Below, piece after piece: positions 7,157 through 14,860 of a DNA stretch of 26,130 nt. How positions within the stretch are numbered: the stretch's first letter is position 1; every line of letters starts with the position of its first letter. The notes under the pieces were generated by a model, which searched no databases, was not told where the DNA came from, and was given only the letters and a program-made list of their open reading frames with translations. The position numbers and the translations under genes are program-made. Origin of the DNA: JAJXWB01 sp047971685 (GTDB taxonomy: Bacteria > Pseudomonadota > Alphaproteobacteria > Rhizobiales > Beijerinckiaceae); the NCBI GenBank assembly GCA_047971685.1, contig JBKDZW010000129.1, positions 1-26,130 on the forward strand. Reading direction: 5' to 3'.

Positions 7157-7480
7157 ATGCTGCGCGTCATCATCCGCTTTTTTGGCTTGCTTTTGCTGGC
7201 GGCGGCGTTTGCCGCGCTGGTGATCGACGGCACGAAAAGCATAGCTTCCGATACGCTGATCGTGACGCCGATGGCGCAGATCGCCGAAACGATCGCGCCG
7301 GTGAAGTTTCTGGCGTTGCAAGGCGTGATCGAAAGCCGTTTCGGCGTTTTCGCCTGGCAGCCCGTCACGACCACGCTGCTGGCGCTGCCCGGCTGGCTGA
7401 TCGGCGGCCTGCTCGGCAGCCTTCTGTTTGCCGCGACGCGCCGGCGGGTCATCAGAATCGGCTATCCCAGCCACGGATGA
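7157..7480 (+). CDS. Small hypothetical membrane protein
   Basis: A 107-residue protein I do not recognise by name. It begins MLRVIIRFFGLLLLAAAFAALVIDG, a membrane helix at about 5-23. A polar stretch follows with GTKSIASDTLIVTPMAQIAETIAP and ALQGVIESRFGVFAWQPV, then a second helix at about 77-96 (LLALPGWLIGGLLGSLLFAA) and a basic tail. This suggests two membrane passes with a periplasmic loop. The ATG at 7157 was chosen because an upstream extension would translate through the palindromic element; the ribosome binding site before it is weak. Codon use matches its neighbours and similar two-helix proteins occur widely in related bacteria, so I regard it as a real gene of unknown function. Confidence 0.6.
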   Translation: MLRVIIRFFGLLLLAAAFAALVIDGTKSIASDTLIVTPMAQIAETIAPVKFLALQGVIESRFGVFAWQPVTTTLLALPGWLIGGLLGSLLFAATRRRVIRIGYPSHG

Positions 7481-7616
7481 CCCGCAGGACAGGGCGCAGA
7501 GCAAGAACTCAAGACAAGCTCACGCTTCCCTTTGAGTTCCCTAACATCTTTGTGATCGTCCCGAAGCTGGGCAAGCGCGACCGGACGCCTCATTCTATGC
7601 GGGCAGGAGAATGTCT

Positions 7617-8273
7617 ATGTTCATGATGCGCAAGCGCGTCGCCTTGCCAGGCCCCGCACAGGCCCTGCCAGGCCGTTCCGATCCGGTCGTGGCGGGCGCC
7701 CGTCATTTTCTATCCGGCCGTCCGCTCGAAGGCCCCTATCCGGAAGGGCTTCGACAGGCCGTGTTCGGCATGGGCTGTTTCTGGGGCGCGGAACGAAAAT
7801 TCTGGCAATTGGGCGATGGCGTCTGGGTGACGGCGGTCGGCTATTGCGGCGGGCATACGCCCAATCCCACCTACGAAGAAGTCTGCTCGGGGCTGACCGC
7901 GCATACCGAAGCCGTGCTCGTCGTCTACGATCCCGCCCGAATTTCCTACGACCGGCTCCTCCAGACCTTCTGGGAGAACCACGATCCCACGCAAGGCATG
8001 CGGCAGGGCAACGATGTCGGCACGCAATATCGTTCGGCCATCTATGCGCAGGACGAGGCGGACCTGAAGGCCGCACGCGAATCGGCGAAGATTTTCGGCC
8101 GCGCGTTGACGGCGCGGAATTACGGCGCGATCACCACGGAGATCGCAGCCGCGCCGCGCTTCTATTTCGCCGAGGAATACCATCAGCAATATCTCGCCAA
8201 GAACCCGGCGGGCTATTGCGGCATCGGCGGCGTCGGCGTGCCTTACCCTGCGGGGATCGACGCGAAAGCCTAA
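7617..8273 (+). CDS. msrA: Peptide methionine (S)-S-oxide reductase MsrA
   Basis: MsrA repairs methionine-S-sulfoxide in proteins. The 218-residue product has the catalytic GMGCFWGAE (Cys54), GYCGGHTPNPTYEEVCSG, the WENHDPTQGMRQGNDVGTQYRSAIY segment, and a resolving cysteine near the C-terminus in NPAGYCGIGG (Cys201). About 45 residues precede the core, similar to longer MsrA proteins such as that of E. coli. There are in-frame ATGs at 7611, 7617, 7623 and 7626. AGGAG at 7605-7609 is best spaced for 7617 (seven bases) and almost touches 7611. It is followed by the YqhA-family gene on the same strand after 53 bases. Confidence 0.95.
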   Translation: MFMMRKRVALPGPAQALPGRSDPVVAGARHFLSGRPLEGPYPEGLRQAVFGMGCFWGAERKFWQLGDGVWVTAVGYCGGHTPNPTYEEVCSGLTAHTEAVLVVYDPARISYDRLLQTFWENHDPTQGMRQGNDVGTQYRSAIYAQDEADLKAARESAKIFGRALTARNYGAITTEIAAAPRFYFAEEYHQQYLAKNPAGYCGIGGVGVPYPAGIDAKA

Positions 8274-8326
8274 AACCGGCTTGCTCAAGCGCAGGCGCCC
8301 GTGCCATTTCTGGCGCGAGGAGCACC

Positions 8327-8914
8327 ATGAACAATTTCGCGCGCACTTTGCAGGTCTGGCTGTTTTCGAGCCGCTGGCTGCTTGCCCCCTTCTATTTCTG
8401 CCTGGTGGCGAGCCTGTTCGCATTGCTGTTCAAGCTGGCGCAACACGCCATGCACATGGTCGCCACGCTGGTCGAATCGAGCGAGGCGACCGTCATCCTC
8501 GACATTCTCGCGCTGATCGACATGACCCTGGTCGGCTCGCTGATCGTGCTGGTCATTTTTTCGGGCTACGAGAATTTCGTGTCGCCCATCGACAACGACC
8601 AGCCCAAGCAATGGCCGGAATGGATGGGCGACATCGACTTCGCCGGCCTGAAATTAAAGCTCATGTCCTCGATTGTGGCGATTTCCGCAATCCAGCTCCT
8701 GCGCGCCTTCATGGACCTCAAAAACGCCAACGACCGCGATCTCTGGTGGTCGGTCGGCATTCACCTGGCGTTTGTCGTCTCCGCGCTCCTGCTTGCGCTG
8801 TCGGACAGGGTTTCCGCACACCCGCCCGCGCACCCGCACACATCTGGCGCGCAGGAGTCCTCCAAACACGCATCGCCGAACCACGCGCCCGCCAAAAAGA
8901 ACGACGCTCACTGA
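8327..8914 (+). CDS. YqhA/UPF0114 (TIGR00645) family membrane protein
   Basis: A 195-residue inner-membrane protein of the UPF0114/YqhA family, function unknown. It has helices at about 15-37, 52-75, and two more towards 110-162. It carries the family's conserved stretch GYENFVSPID...WPEWMGDIDFAGLKLKLMSSIVAISAIQLLRAFMD. After the last helix comes an unusual tail of about 35 residues rich in His, Pro, Ala and Ser (SAHPPAHPHTSGAQESSKHASPNHAPAKKNDAH), longer than in many homologues; it might bind metal or be merely flexible. GCGAGGAGC just before the ATG at 8327 sets the start. It may be co-transcribed with msrA. Confidence 0.88.
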   Translation: MNNFARTLQVWLFSSRWLLAPFYFCLVASLFALLFKLAQHAMHMVATLVESSEATVILDILALIDMTLVGSLIVLVIFSGYENFVSPIDNDQPKQWPEWMGDIDFAGLKLKLMSSIVAISAIQLLRAFMDLKNANDRDLWWSVGIHLAFVVSALLLALSDRVSAHPPAHPHTSGAQESSKHASPNHAPAKKNDAH

Positions 8915-9021
8915 ATTTCGTTCATATCGGCATGGCCGGGGCGCGAAGATCGCAGAGCCACGCCCTATGCGCGCGCGAAATCCGGCCTATGATCCTGTCC
9001 GACAAAACCACGGAGAGGAAA

Positions 9022-9816
9022 ATGGCCGATCTCATCGAATCCCTTGATAATGGCGTGATGTCGCTGGTGATGAACCGGCCGGAACGCAAGAACGCCTTGA
9101 GCGGGGAAATGCTGGGCGCGCTCAACGCGGCGCTCCAGCGCGCGGCCCTCGATCCGCAGGTGCGTTGCGTGCTTCTGACAGGGGCGGGCGGCGCATTCTG
9201 CGCAGGCGGCGACGTCAAGGGCTTTGCGGCGGGCGGCGGAGCGGGCGGCGGCCTGCCGATGGACCAGCGCGCCGCCAGTCTGCGCCAGTCCATGGAGGCC
9301 TCGCGCCTGCTGCATGAAATGCCCAAGCCCACGATTGCGGCGATCGAGGGGGCAACCGCAGGCGCGGGACTGTCGCTGGCCATGGCCTGCGACCTGCGCA
9401 TCTGCGGCGAGAACGCCAAGATCACGACCGCCTTCGCCAAGGTCGGCCTGTCGGGCGATTTCGGCGGCACCTATTTCCTTTCGCAGCTCGCAGGCCCCGC
9501 CAAGGCGCGCGAACTCTATCTGCTTTCCCCCGTTCTCTCCGGTACGGAAGCCGCGCGCCTGAACATCGTCAGCCGCGTCGTGCCCGACGGAACGGCGCTG
9601 GACGAGGCGCGCGCGCTTGCGCGCCAACTGGCGGATGGGCCGACCGTAACCTACGGCCTTATCAAGAAAAATTTCGTCGCAGCCGAGGCCGGAACGCTCA
9701 AAGCCGCGTTCGACGCCGAGGCCATGCATCACTCGCTTGCGTCCGCGACGGAGGATCACAAGGAGGCGTCCAAGGCCTTCGTCGAGAAGCGCAAGCCAGC
9801 CTTCAAGGGGCGCTGA
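9022..9816 (+). CDS. Enoyl-CoA hydratase/isomerase family protein (crotonase fold)
   Basis: A 264-residue crotonase-fold protein. The oxyanion-hole segments are clear: GAGGAFCAGGDVKGFA (about 55-69) and IEGATAGAGLSLAMACDLRI (about 108-127). In the catalytic region the Pro-Glu of classical enoyl-CoA hydratase is absent (AFAKVGLSGDFGGTYFLSQLAG). An acidic residue, Asp146, occupies the G-x-x-D-x-G-G pattern seen in PaaG-type isomerases and hydratases. So the reaction may be an isomerisation or hydration of a CoA ester other than a simple enoyl-CoA. GGAGAGGA at 9012-9019 supports the ATG at 9022. The next gene starts one base after its stop, giving a tight two-gene operon with the VOC protein. 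Confidence 0.88.
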   Translation: MADLIESLDNGVMSLVMNRPERKNALSGEMLGALNAALQRAALDPQVRCVLLTGAGGAFCAGGDVKGFAAGGGAGGGLPMDQRAASLRQSMEASRLLHEMPKPTIAAIEGATAGAGLSLAMACDLRICGENAKITTAFAKVGLSGDFGGTYFLSQLAGPAKARELYLLSPVLSGTEAARLNIVSRVVPDGTALDEARALARQLADGPTVTYGLIKKNFVAAEAGTLKAAFDAEAMHHSLASATEDHKEASKAFVEKRKPAFKGR

Positions 9817-9817
9817 C

Positions 9818-10594
9818 ATGGCGCCCTATCTCCGCTTCCGCCAGGTCTGCCTGACGGCGCCGACGCTGGAGCCCGCAGCAAGCGATTTCTCGCATATTCT
9901 GGGGCTCGACGTCTGTTTCAACGATCCCGCCGTCGGCAAATACGGACTTGAGAACGCGCTCTGGCCTGTTGGCGACATGTTCGTCGAAATCGTCGCGCCC
10001 ACGGAGCCCGATACGGCGGCCGGGCGCTTCATCGCGCGCACGAAAGGCCACGGCGGCTATATGGCGATCTTCGATTGCGACGATCCGCGCACGCGCGGCG
10101 CGCATGCCGAGAAAATCGGCGTGAAGAAAATCGTCGATCACGTCCACGGCGCCTATACCGGCGTGCAGCTCCACCCGCGCGATTGCCGCGCCGCCATGAT
10201 CGAGTTCAACCACACCGATGGCGGCGATGCGGATGCGACGAAATACGCGCCGGCGGGAACCGACTGGGTCAAATATCGCCGCGCCGACCAGACGCGGCGC
10301 TTGCTGGCGATAGATGTCGAAACGCCCGATCCCGCAGGGCTTGCCGCGCATTGGGCCGATATCGTTCAGCTTCCCGCAGGAGCCGATCGCGACGGCGCGC
10401 CGTTCCTGCGCTTTGCGGAGGCCGCCATTCGCTTCGTGCAGGCGGCGGACGGGACGCCCGAGCGTATCGGCGCCATGACTTTCGCCTGCGCCGACCCGGC
10501 AGGCGTTCTCGCACGCGCACGTTCGCGCGGCTATGCGCCCATGAACGGCGCATTTCATCTGGCGGGCGTGTTTATCCGGCCGGTCGCGGGATAA
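9818..10594 (+). CDS. VOC (glyoxalase-like) family protein
   Basis: A 258-residue protein with vicinal-oxygen-chelate type repeats. The first module (about 1-130) begins YLRFRQVCLTAPTLEPAASDFSHILGLDVCF, continues with a GHGGYMAIFDCDD strand and ends at VQLHPRDCRAAMIEFNHTDGG. A second, more divergent module begins near RRLLAIDVETPDPAGLAAHW. In the opening beta strand the usual metal-ligand histidine is not at the expected place, so metal binding is doubtful. AAGGGG at 9805-9810 lies within the end of the crotonase gene and serves the ATG at 9818, implying translational coupling. By context it may act on the same CoA-ester or acid pathway, but no substrate can be named. Confidence 0.75.
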   Translation: MAPYLRFRQVCLTAPTLEPAASDFSHILGLDVCFNDPAVGKYGLENALWPVGDMFVEIVAPTEPDTAAGRFIARTKGHGGYMAIFDCDDPRTRGAHAEKIGVKKIVDHVHGAYTGVQLHPRDCRAAMIEFNHTDGGDADATKYAPAGTDWVKYRRADQTRRLLAIDVETPDPAGLAAHWADIVQLPAGADRDGAPFLRFAEAAIRFVQAADGTPERIGAMTFACADPAGVLARARSRGYAPMNGAFHLAGVFIRPVAG

Positions 10595-10603
10595 GGCGAA
10601 AGC

Positions 10604-11227
10604 TCAGCCGCGCCCGCCCTCGGCAATGGCGAGCGCGGCCCTGAAGGCGGCCTCGATATCGAGATCGCTGGTGTCGAGCACATGCGCGTCGGCGGCCGGC
10701 ATCAAGGGCGCCGCCGAGCGCTGCGCGTCGCGATCGTCGCGCTTTCTGATATCGGCGAGAATGTCGGCGTAGACGACGTGCTCGCCGCGCCCGCGCAATT
10801 CGAGCGCGCGACGCTGCGCCCGCGTTTCCGGGCTCGCGGTCACGAAAATCTTCACGTCGGCGTCAGGCGCGATGACCGTGCCGATGTCGCGCCCGTCGAG
10901 CACGGCGCCTTTGGGGTGCTGTGCAAATCGCCGCTGCATGTCGATCAGCGCCGCACGCACATCGGGCATGGCGCCCATGAGCGAGGCGGCCTCGCCCATC
11001 TCGCGCCCGCGCAGCTTGTCCTCGTCGAATTCGACGAGCGCCAGTCCTCGCGCAGCCGCAACAGCGCTTTCCACATTGTCGAGGCGCTCGCCTTCGTCGA
11101 TCAGCACGCGCGCGGTCGCCCGATAGAGCAGGCCCGTATCGAGATGCGGCAGCCCGAAATGGGCGGCAAGACGGCGCGCGATCGTGCCCTTGCCCGAGGC
11201 CGCCGGGCCGTCGATCGCGACAATCAT
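10604..11227 (-). CDS. cmk: Cytidylate kinase
   Basis: Cytidylate kinase phosphorylates CMP and dCMP to the diphosphates. The 207-residue protein starts MIVAIDGPAASGKGTIARRLA with the P-loop GPAASGKGT. It then shows LDTGLLYRATA, the VLDGRDIGTVIAPDADVKIFVTAS stretch and the RDDRDAQRSAAPLMPAADA segment that are typical of Cmk. Its ATG overlaps the aroA stop in an ATGA arrangement, so the two are translationally coupled. In most related genomes rpsA follows cmk; here the stop is only nine bases from the stop of the convergent VOC gene, so the usual order has been broken. Confidence 0.95.
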   Translation of the reverse strand: MIVAIDGPAASGKGTIARRLAAHFGLPHLDTGLLYRATARVLIDEGERLDNVESAVAAARGLALVEFDEDKLRGREMGEAASLMGAMPDVRAALIDMQRRFAQHPKGAVLDGRDIGTVIAPDADVKIFVTASPETRAQRRALELRGRGEHVVYADILADIRKRDDRDAQRSAAPLMPAADAHVLDTSDLDIEAAFRAALAIAEGGRG

Positions 11228-12564
11228 GCGAAATCCGCCCCGAGCGAGGCCAGAAGCGCGCGAAACGTGGGAAACGAGGTCGCAATCATCGCTTCGTCGT
11301 CGATGCGCACCTCGTTCTTCGCCGCAAGCCCCATGACAAGAAAGCTCATGGCGATGCGATGGTCGAGATGGGTGGCGACAAGACCGCCGCCTTCGGCCGG
11401 CCCGCCGGCGCCGCGCACAAAAAGATCGTCGCCCTGGATCTCGCAATCCACGCCATTGGCGGCGAGCCCGTCGGCGACCGCCGCCAGCCGGTCCGATTCC
11501 TTCACGCGCAATTCATGCAGACCGCGCATGCGGGTTTCCCCGTCCGCGAAGGCGGCCGCGACGGCCAGAACCGGATATTCGTCGATCATCGAAGGCGCGC
11601 GCGCAGCCGGCACGTCCACGCCCTTGAGCGCGCCGGCGCGCACGCGCAGGTCGGCGACGTCTTCGCCGCCCTCCACACGCCGGTCGAGCGTTTCGATTCT
11701 TGCCCCCATCTCAAGAAGCGTCGTCAGGAGCCCCGTGCGAAGCGGGTTCATCATCATCCCCTCGATGACAATATCGGACCCCGGCGTGACAAGCGCGGCG
11801 ACAAGCGCAAACGCAGCCGACGAGGGATCGGCGGGCACGATCACCGGGGCGGGGGCGAGCTGCGGCCGGCCTTCCAACGCAATGCGCCGGCCGGCATCGC
11901 CAAACGGCTCGCTCGTAACCGTCGCCCCGAAATGGCTGAGCATTTTCTCGGTATGGTCGCGGCTCGCCTGCGCCTCGATCACGACCGTGCGGCCAGGGCC
12001 ATTGAGGCCGGCCAGCAGCACTGCCGACTTGATCTGGGCGGAGGCGACCGGCGTGCGATATTCGATGGGCGCAGGCTCGGCCGCGCCTTGCAGCAGGACA
12101 GGACAGCGCCCGCCGTCGGCCTGTTCGAGAACACGCGCGCCCATAAGCTCCAGAGGATCGAGAATACGGCGCATCGGCCGCTTGCGCAGCGAGGCGTCGC
12201 CGTCGAAGCGCACCTTGAGCGCATGCCCCCCGACAACGCCCATCATCAGGCGCGAGCCGGTGCCGGCATTGCCGAAATCGAGCGTCTCCGCAGGGCTCAA
12301 CAACGAACCGAGACCGGCCCCGCGCACGCGCCAGCTCCCTTCGCCCAGACGCTCGATTTTCGCGCCGAGCGCCCGGCAGGCGGCGCCCGTGCGCAGAACG
12401 TCGTCGCCTTCGAGCAGACCCTCGATTCGCGTCTCGCCAACGCACAGCAGACCAAAAATGAAGGCCCGGTGTGAAATCGACTTGTCGCCGGGAACGCGCA
12501 AGCGCCCCTTGAGCGGGCCGGAGCGGCGCGCGGCCAGCGGTCGGGGCGCGTCATGGGAGGGCAA
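11224..12564 (-). CDS. aroA: 3-phosphoshikimate 1-carboxyvinyltransferase (EPSP synthase, class II)
   Basis: EPSP synthase joins phosphoenolpyruvate to shikimate-3-phosphate in aromatic amino acid synthesis. The protein is of the CP4-like class II kind: VPGDKSISHRAF, LDFGNAGTGSRLMMG, ASAQIKSAVLLAGLN, RDHTEKML, EDVADLRVR, RAPSMIDEYPVLAVAAAFA, LRVKESDRL and DHRIAMSFLVMG are all present. At the position of Ala100 in CP4 this enzyme has Gly (Gly101), as in glyphosate-sensitive enzymes. The TTG at 12564 was chosen as start. GGAG lies seven bases upstream, the N-terminus (MPSHDAPRPLAARRSGPL) then aligns with CP4, and the length of 446 residues fits. A GTG at 12606 would lie upstream of the predicted transcript start. 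It is the first gene of the aroA-cmk pair. Confidence 0.95.
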   Translation of the reverse strand: MPSHDAPRPLAARRSGPLKGRLRVPGDKSISHRAFIFGLLCVGETRIEGLLEGDDVLRTGAACRALGAKIERLGEGSWRVRGAGLGSLLSPAETLDFGNAGTGSRLMMGVVGGHALKVRFDGDASLRKRPMRRILDPLELMGARVLEQADGGRCPVLLQGAAEPAPIEYRTPVASAQIKSAVLLAGLNGPGRTVVIEAQASRDHTEKMLSHFGATVTSEPFGDAGRRIALEGRPQLAPAPVIVPADPSSAAFALVAALVTPGSDIVIEGMMMNPLRTGLLTTLLEMGARIETLDRRVEGGEDVADLRVRAGALKGVDVPAARAPSMIDEYPVLAVAAAFADGETRMRGLHELRVKESDRLAAVADGLAANGVDCEIQGDDLFVRGAGGPAEGGGLVATHLDHRIAMSFLVMGLAAKNEVRIDDEAMIATSFPTFRALLASLGADFA

Positions 12565-12597
12565 ATTTTCGCTCCATTTCTGCCTGTTGCGCCGGCG

Positions 12598-12626
12598 CAA
12601 TAGCACGAGGCGTCCGGGCCTGTCAT
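12598..12626 (-). promoter_or_regulatory. Putative aroA-cmk promoter
   Basis: On the minus strand ATGACA (12626-12621) and CTATTG (12603-12598) are 17 bases apart. Transcription would start near 12590, giving a leader of roughly 25-30 bases to the TTG start at 12564 and excluding the GTG at 12606. Confidence 0.4.
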
Positions 12627-12700
12627 TAAGGGCGGGCAGTACGCACGGGCAAACCGGGCGGCGAGCATGAATTTCTCATTTGACAGGCGTCGCCCGCCCT
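12619..12700. repeat. Interlocked inverted repeats in the aroA/TIGR02300 divergent region
   Basis: CCTGTCA (12619-12625) is inverted as TGACAGG (12681-12687), and AGGGCGGGC (12629-12637) is inverted as GCCCGCCCT (12692-12700). The arms come in the order a, b, a', b', so they cannot form one nested hairpin. They overlap the -35 boxes of both divergent promoters and could instead mark paired binding sites. Confidence 0.5.
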
Positions 12701-12705
12701 AATAA
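12680..12705 (+). promoter_or_regulatory. Putative promoter of the TIGR02300-family gene
   Basis: A perfect -35 box TTGACA lies at 12680-12685. The best -10 sequence, TAATAA (12700-12705), is only 14 bases away; at 17 bases the sequence is TAACCG. The spacing is unusual, so the -35 is better supported than the -10. Confidence 0.35.
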
Positions 12706-12780
12706 CCGGAGCGCCGCAGACATGTGGAACGCGCGCAAGGGAGCGCCAACCGCCACAAGACGAGAAGCGAGGGACAAAAC

Positions 12781-13167
12781 GTGGCCAAACCCGAGCTCGG
12801 CGGCAAACGCCAGTGCCTCAATTGCGGGGCAAAATTTTTCGATCTCAATCGCAATCCGATTCTGTGCCCCAAGTGCGGCGCGGAGTTCCAGATCGCAGCG
12901 CCGGTTCGCGCGCGCGCAGCCGCAGCAGCGGCCGCCTCCGACGACGACGACGAGACGACGACCGAGGAAGGCGCGGAAGTCGTCTCCCTTGAAGACGCCG
13001 ACGCCGAGGCCGTCGAGAAGATTTCGGTCGGCGACGACGACATCGAGGTCGAGGACGACGATACGTCCTCCGACGACGACGACACTTTTCTCGAGGACGA
13101 GGAAGAAGATAACGACGACGTTTCCGATCTGATCGACGGCGATATCGAAGACGACGACGATAACTGA
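12781..13167 (+). CDS. TIGR02300 family zinc-ribbon protein with acidic tail
   Basis: A 128-residue protein matching the alphaproteobacterial TIGR02300 family of unknown function. It begins MAKPELGGKRQCLNCGAKFFDLNRNPILCPKCGAEFQ, a compact zinc ribbon with Cys12, Cys15, Cys29 and Cys32. After an Ala/Arg linker the rest (about 50-128) is extremely acidic, with runs of Asp and Glu, and is probably disordered. Such a layout suggests binding to a basic partner or to a nucleic-acid-binding complex, but that is inference. The start is GTG at 12781, supported by GAGGGA at 12769-12774 and by the family's conserved MAKPELG opening. It sits between divergent aroA and tRNA-Ala, a common order in the Hyphomicrobiales. 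Confidence 0.88.
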   Translation: MAKPELGGKRQCLNCGAKFFDLNRNPILCPKCGAEFQIAAPVRARAAAAAAASDDDDETTTEEGAEVVSLEDADAEAVEKISVGDDDIEVEDDDTSSDDDDTFLEDEEEDNDDVSDLIDGDIEDDDDN

Positions 13168-13176
13168 AACGGAGGG

Positions 13177-13205
13177 TTGCGGAGGCCGATGGCTTCCACT
13201 ATACA
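13177..13205 (+). promoter_or_regulatory. Promoter of tRNA-Ala
   Basis: TTGCGG (13177-13182) and TATACA (13200-13205) are separated by exactly 17 bases and followed by a GC-rich discriminator. The transcript would start near 13212, about 36 bases before the mature tRNA. Confidence 0.6.
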
Positions 13206-13247
13206 GCGCACGCGCTGCGGACTTCCCAAGCCCGCAGCCGGACAAAC

Positions 13248-13323
<76 letters not shown>

Positions 13324-13327
13324 GTCT

Positions 13328-13352
13328 AAATCACTGATTTAAAGTGATTTTT
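13328..13352 (+). terminator. Putative terminator after tRNA-Ala
   Basis: AAATCACT (13328-13335) pairs perfectly with AGTGATTT (13343-13350) around a seven-base loop, and the right arm runs into TTTTT. The stem is AT-rich but starts only five bases after the tRNA, where a terminator is expected. Confidence 0.5.
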
Positions 13353-13618
13353 GTCTCGAGAACACACCCATCGAGAACACCCCCCGTTGCATCCGCGAGT
13401 CAGCCGTCGGATCAGAACGTTTGCGCGTATGCGAGGCTTCAGTCTGGAAGGCTTTGCGCGCAAGAACGCCGCCGTGTCTTTGCGCCTGAAATACCTTTTC
13501 GAGACACGTCGCGAAGCTGCCGCAGGAGACCGCGCCCAGAGCGGTTCATGTTTCGCCGAAAGGGGGAAGTTCGCGTCGTGGCCGGACCGCAACGCGAAAC
13601 CTGCCGCTGAGGCCCAGA
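13353..13618. other. Intergenic stretch, no supported gene
   Basis: This gap lies between the tRNA-Ala terminator and the stop codon of the convergent binding-protein gene. It holds a short direct repeat CGAGAACAC near 13356-13380 and several overlapping open frames without ribosome binding sites or recognisable proteins. I see no integrase remnant or copy of the tRNA 3' end. Confidence 0.4.
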
Positions 13619-14842
13619 TCAGTCGATCGAGACTTCGCCCTTGATGACCGGACCGAAACGCACCCATTTTTCGCCGTCGAACGTCTGCAATTGCATTTGC
13701 TTGATCGGGAAATAATCGGTCGGGCTGGTCGTGACCTTGATGCCGGGCAGCAGCATCGGCAGCTCGAAATCGAGGCTTGCCGCCTGCTTCATCACGTTCT
13801 CGCGCGTGAGATTGTCGCCGCATTGCTTGAGAACCTGCACGATCGACTGGGCGGCGTTATAGCCGTAGACGTAGAGCGTCGAATGCTTGTCGCCATCGGG
13901 CACGTATTTGTCCATGAAGGCGATCCAGTCCTTGACCGCCTTGTCGTCCTTCCAGGACGGGTCGTCTGGATCCTTGCCGTAATTGGCCGATATGATCCCC
14001 TTGCTGTTCTCTAGGCCTGCGGGCTTCAAAACCGAGCCGGTCGACTGCGACACCGAATGCAGGATATGCACCGGCTTCCAGCCGATTTCGGCATTCTTCC
14101 TGATCGCCATGGCCGCGAATTTCGGCGTGGTGAAATTCACGAACAGGTCGGCGCCGGACGCCTTCAGCTTCAGGATCTGCGAATCGATAGTGGGATCGCT
14201 CGTCTCGTAGGTCGCCTCGGCAACGATCAGCCCCTTGGCCTTGTCGCCGAGTCCGTCCTTGAAGCCTTTCAGGGAGTCGCGGCCGAAATCGTCGTTGGCC
14301 GAGAGAATGCCGATCTTGGCGTTTGGATATTTTTCCAGAACGTATTTGGCGTAAATACGCCCTTCGCTCTGGTAATTGGGCTGCCATCCCATGGTCCAGG
14401 GATATTGCTTGTAATTGCCGAACATCGTGCCGCCGGCGGCAACGAAGAGCTGCGGCATCTTCTTGGCGTTGAGATATTTGATGGTCGCAAGCGAGGGCGC
14501 CGTGCCCAGCGGATTGAAGATGAACAGAACCTCGTCGCTCTCGACCAGCTTGCGCGTCTGCTCCACCGTCTTGGGCGGGCTGTAGCCGTCGTCGTAAGAG
14601 ATGAAATTGATCTTGCGGCCGTTGATGCCGCCCTGATCGTTGATCATCTTGAAATAGGCGGCTTCCGTCTTGCCGATCACGCCATAGGCCGACGCAGGGC
14701 CGGAATAGGCGTAGGTATTGCCGATCTTGATCTCGGTATCGCTTGCGCCCTTGTCGTATTTTTTCTGCGCCAGCGCCGCGCCGGCCAGTGCCAGCGACAG
14801 AACCCCGGCCAGGCCCGCCGCGACGAATTTCGATTTCTGCAT
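13619..14842 (-). CDS. Branched-chain amino acid-type ABC transporter substrate-binding protein
   Basis: A 407-residue periplasmic binding protein of the LivK/peripla_BP_6 type. It has a signal peptide (MQKSKFVAAGLAGVLSLALAGAALA, probable cut before Gln26). Two lobes follow, with family features IKIGNTYAYSGPASAYGVIGKTEAAYFKMINDQGGINGRKI, AGGTMFGNYKQYPWTMG, ILSANDDFGRDSLKGFKDGL and YVYGYNAAQSIVQVLKQCG. Family members bring amino acids, urea, aromatic acids or other organic acids to an ABC permease. No permease or ATPase gene is in this window, so the partner must be encoded elsewhere. GGGGG at 14848-14852 supports the ATG at 14842. It is divergent from an acyl-CoA synthetase and its upstream DNA carries the 20-bp repeat array, which begins 18 bases before the ATG. 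Ligand unknown; an acid activated by the neighbouring ligase is a reasonable guess. Confidence 0.9.
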   Translation of the reverse strand: MQKSKFVAAGLAGVLSLALAGAALAQKKYDKGASDTEIKIGNTYAYSGPASAYGVIGKTEAAYFKMINDQGGINGRKINFISYDDGYSPPKTVEQTRKLVESDEVLFIFNPLGTAPSLATIKYLNAKKMPQLFVAAGGTMFGNYKQYPWTMGWQPNYQSEGRIYAKYVLEKYPNAKIGILSANDDFGRDSLKGFKDGLGDKAKGLIVAEATYETSDPTIDSQILKLKASGADLFVNFTTPKFAAMAIRKNAEIGWKPVHILHSVSQSTGSVLKPAGLENSKGIISANYGKDPDDPSWKDDKAVKDWIAFMDKYVPDGDKHSTLYVYGYNAAQSIVQVLKQCGDNLTRENVMKQAASLDFELPMLLPGIKVTTSPTDYFPIKQMQLQTFDGEKWVRFGPVIKGEVSID

Positions 14843-14860
14843 TCAGACCCCCTGGATACG

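Noticed and set aside
13324..13618. Integrated element or attachment site next to tRNA-Ala
   Set aside because: No integrase, no repeat of the tRNA 3' end and no change in composition; only a probable terminator is seen.
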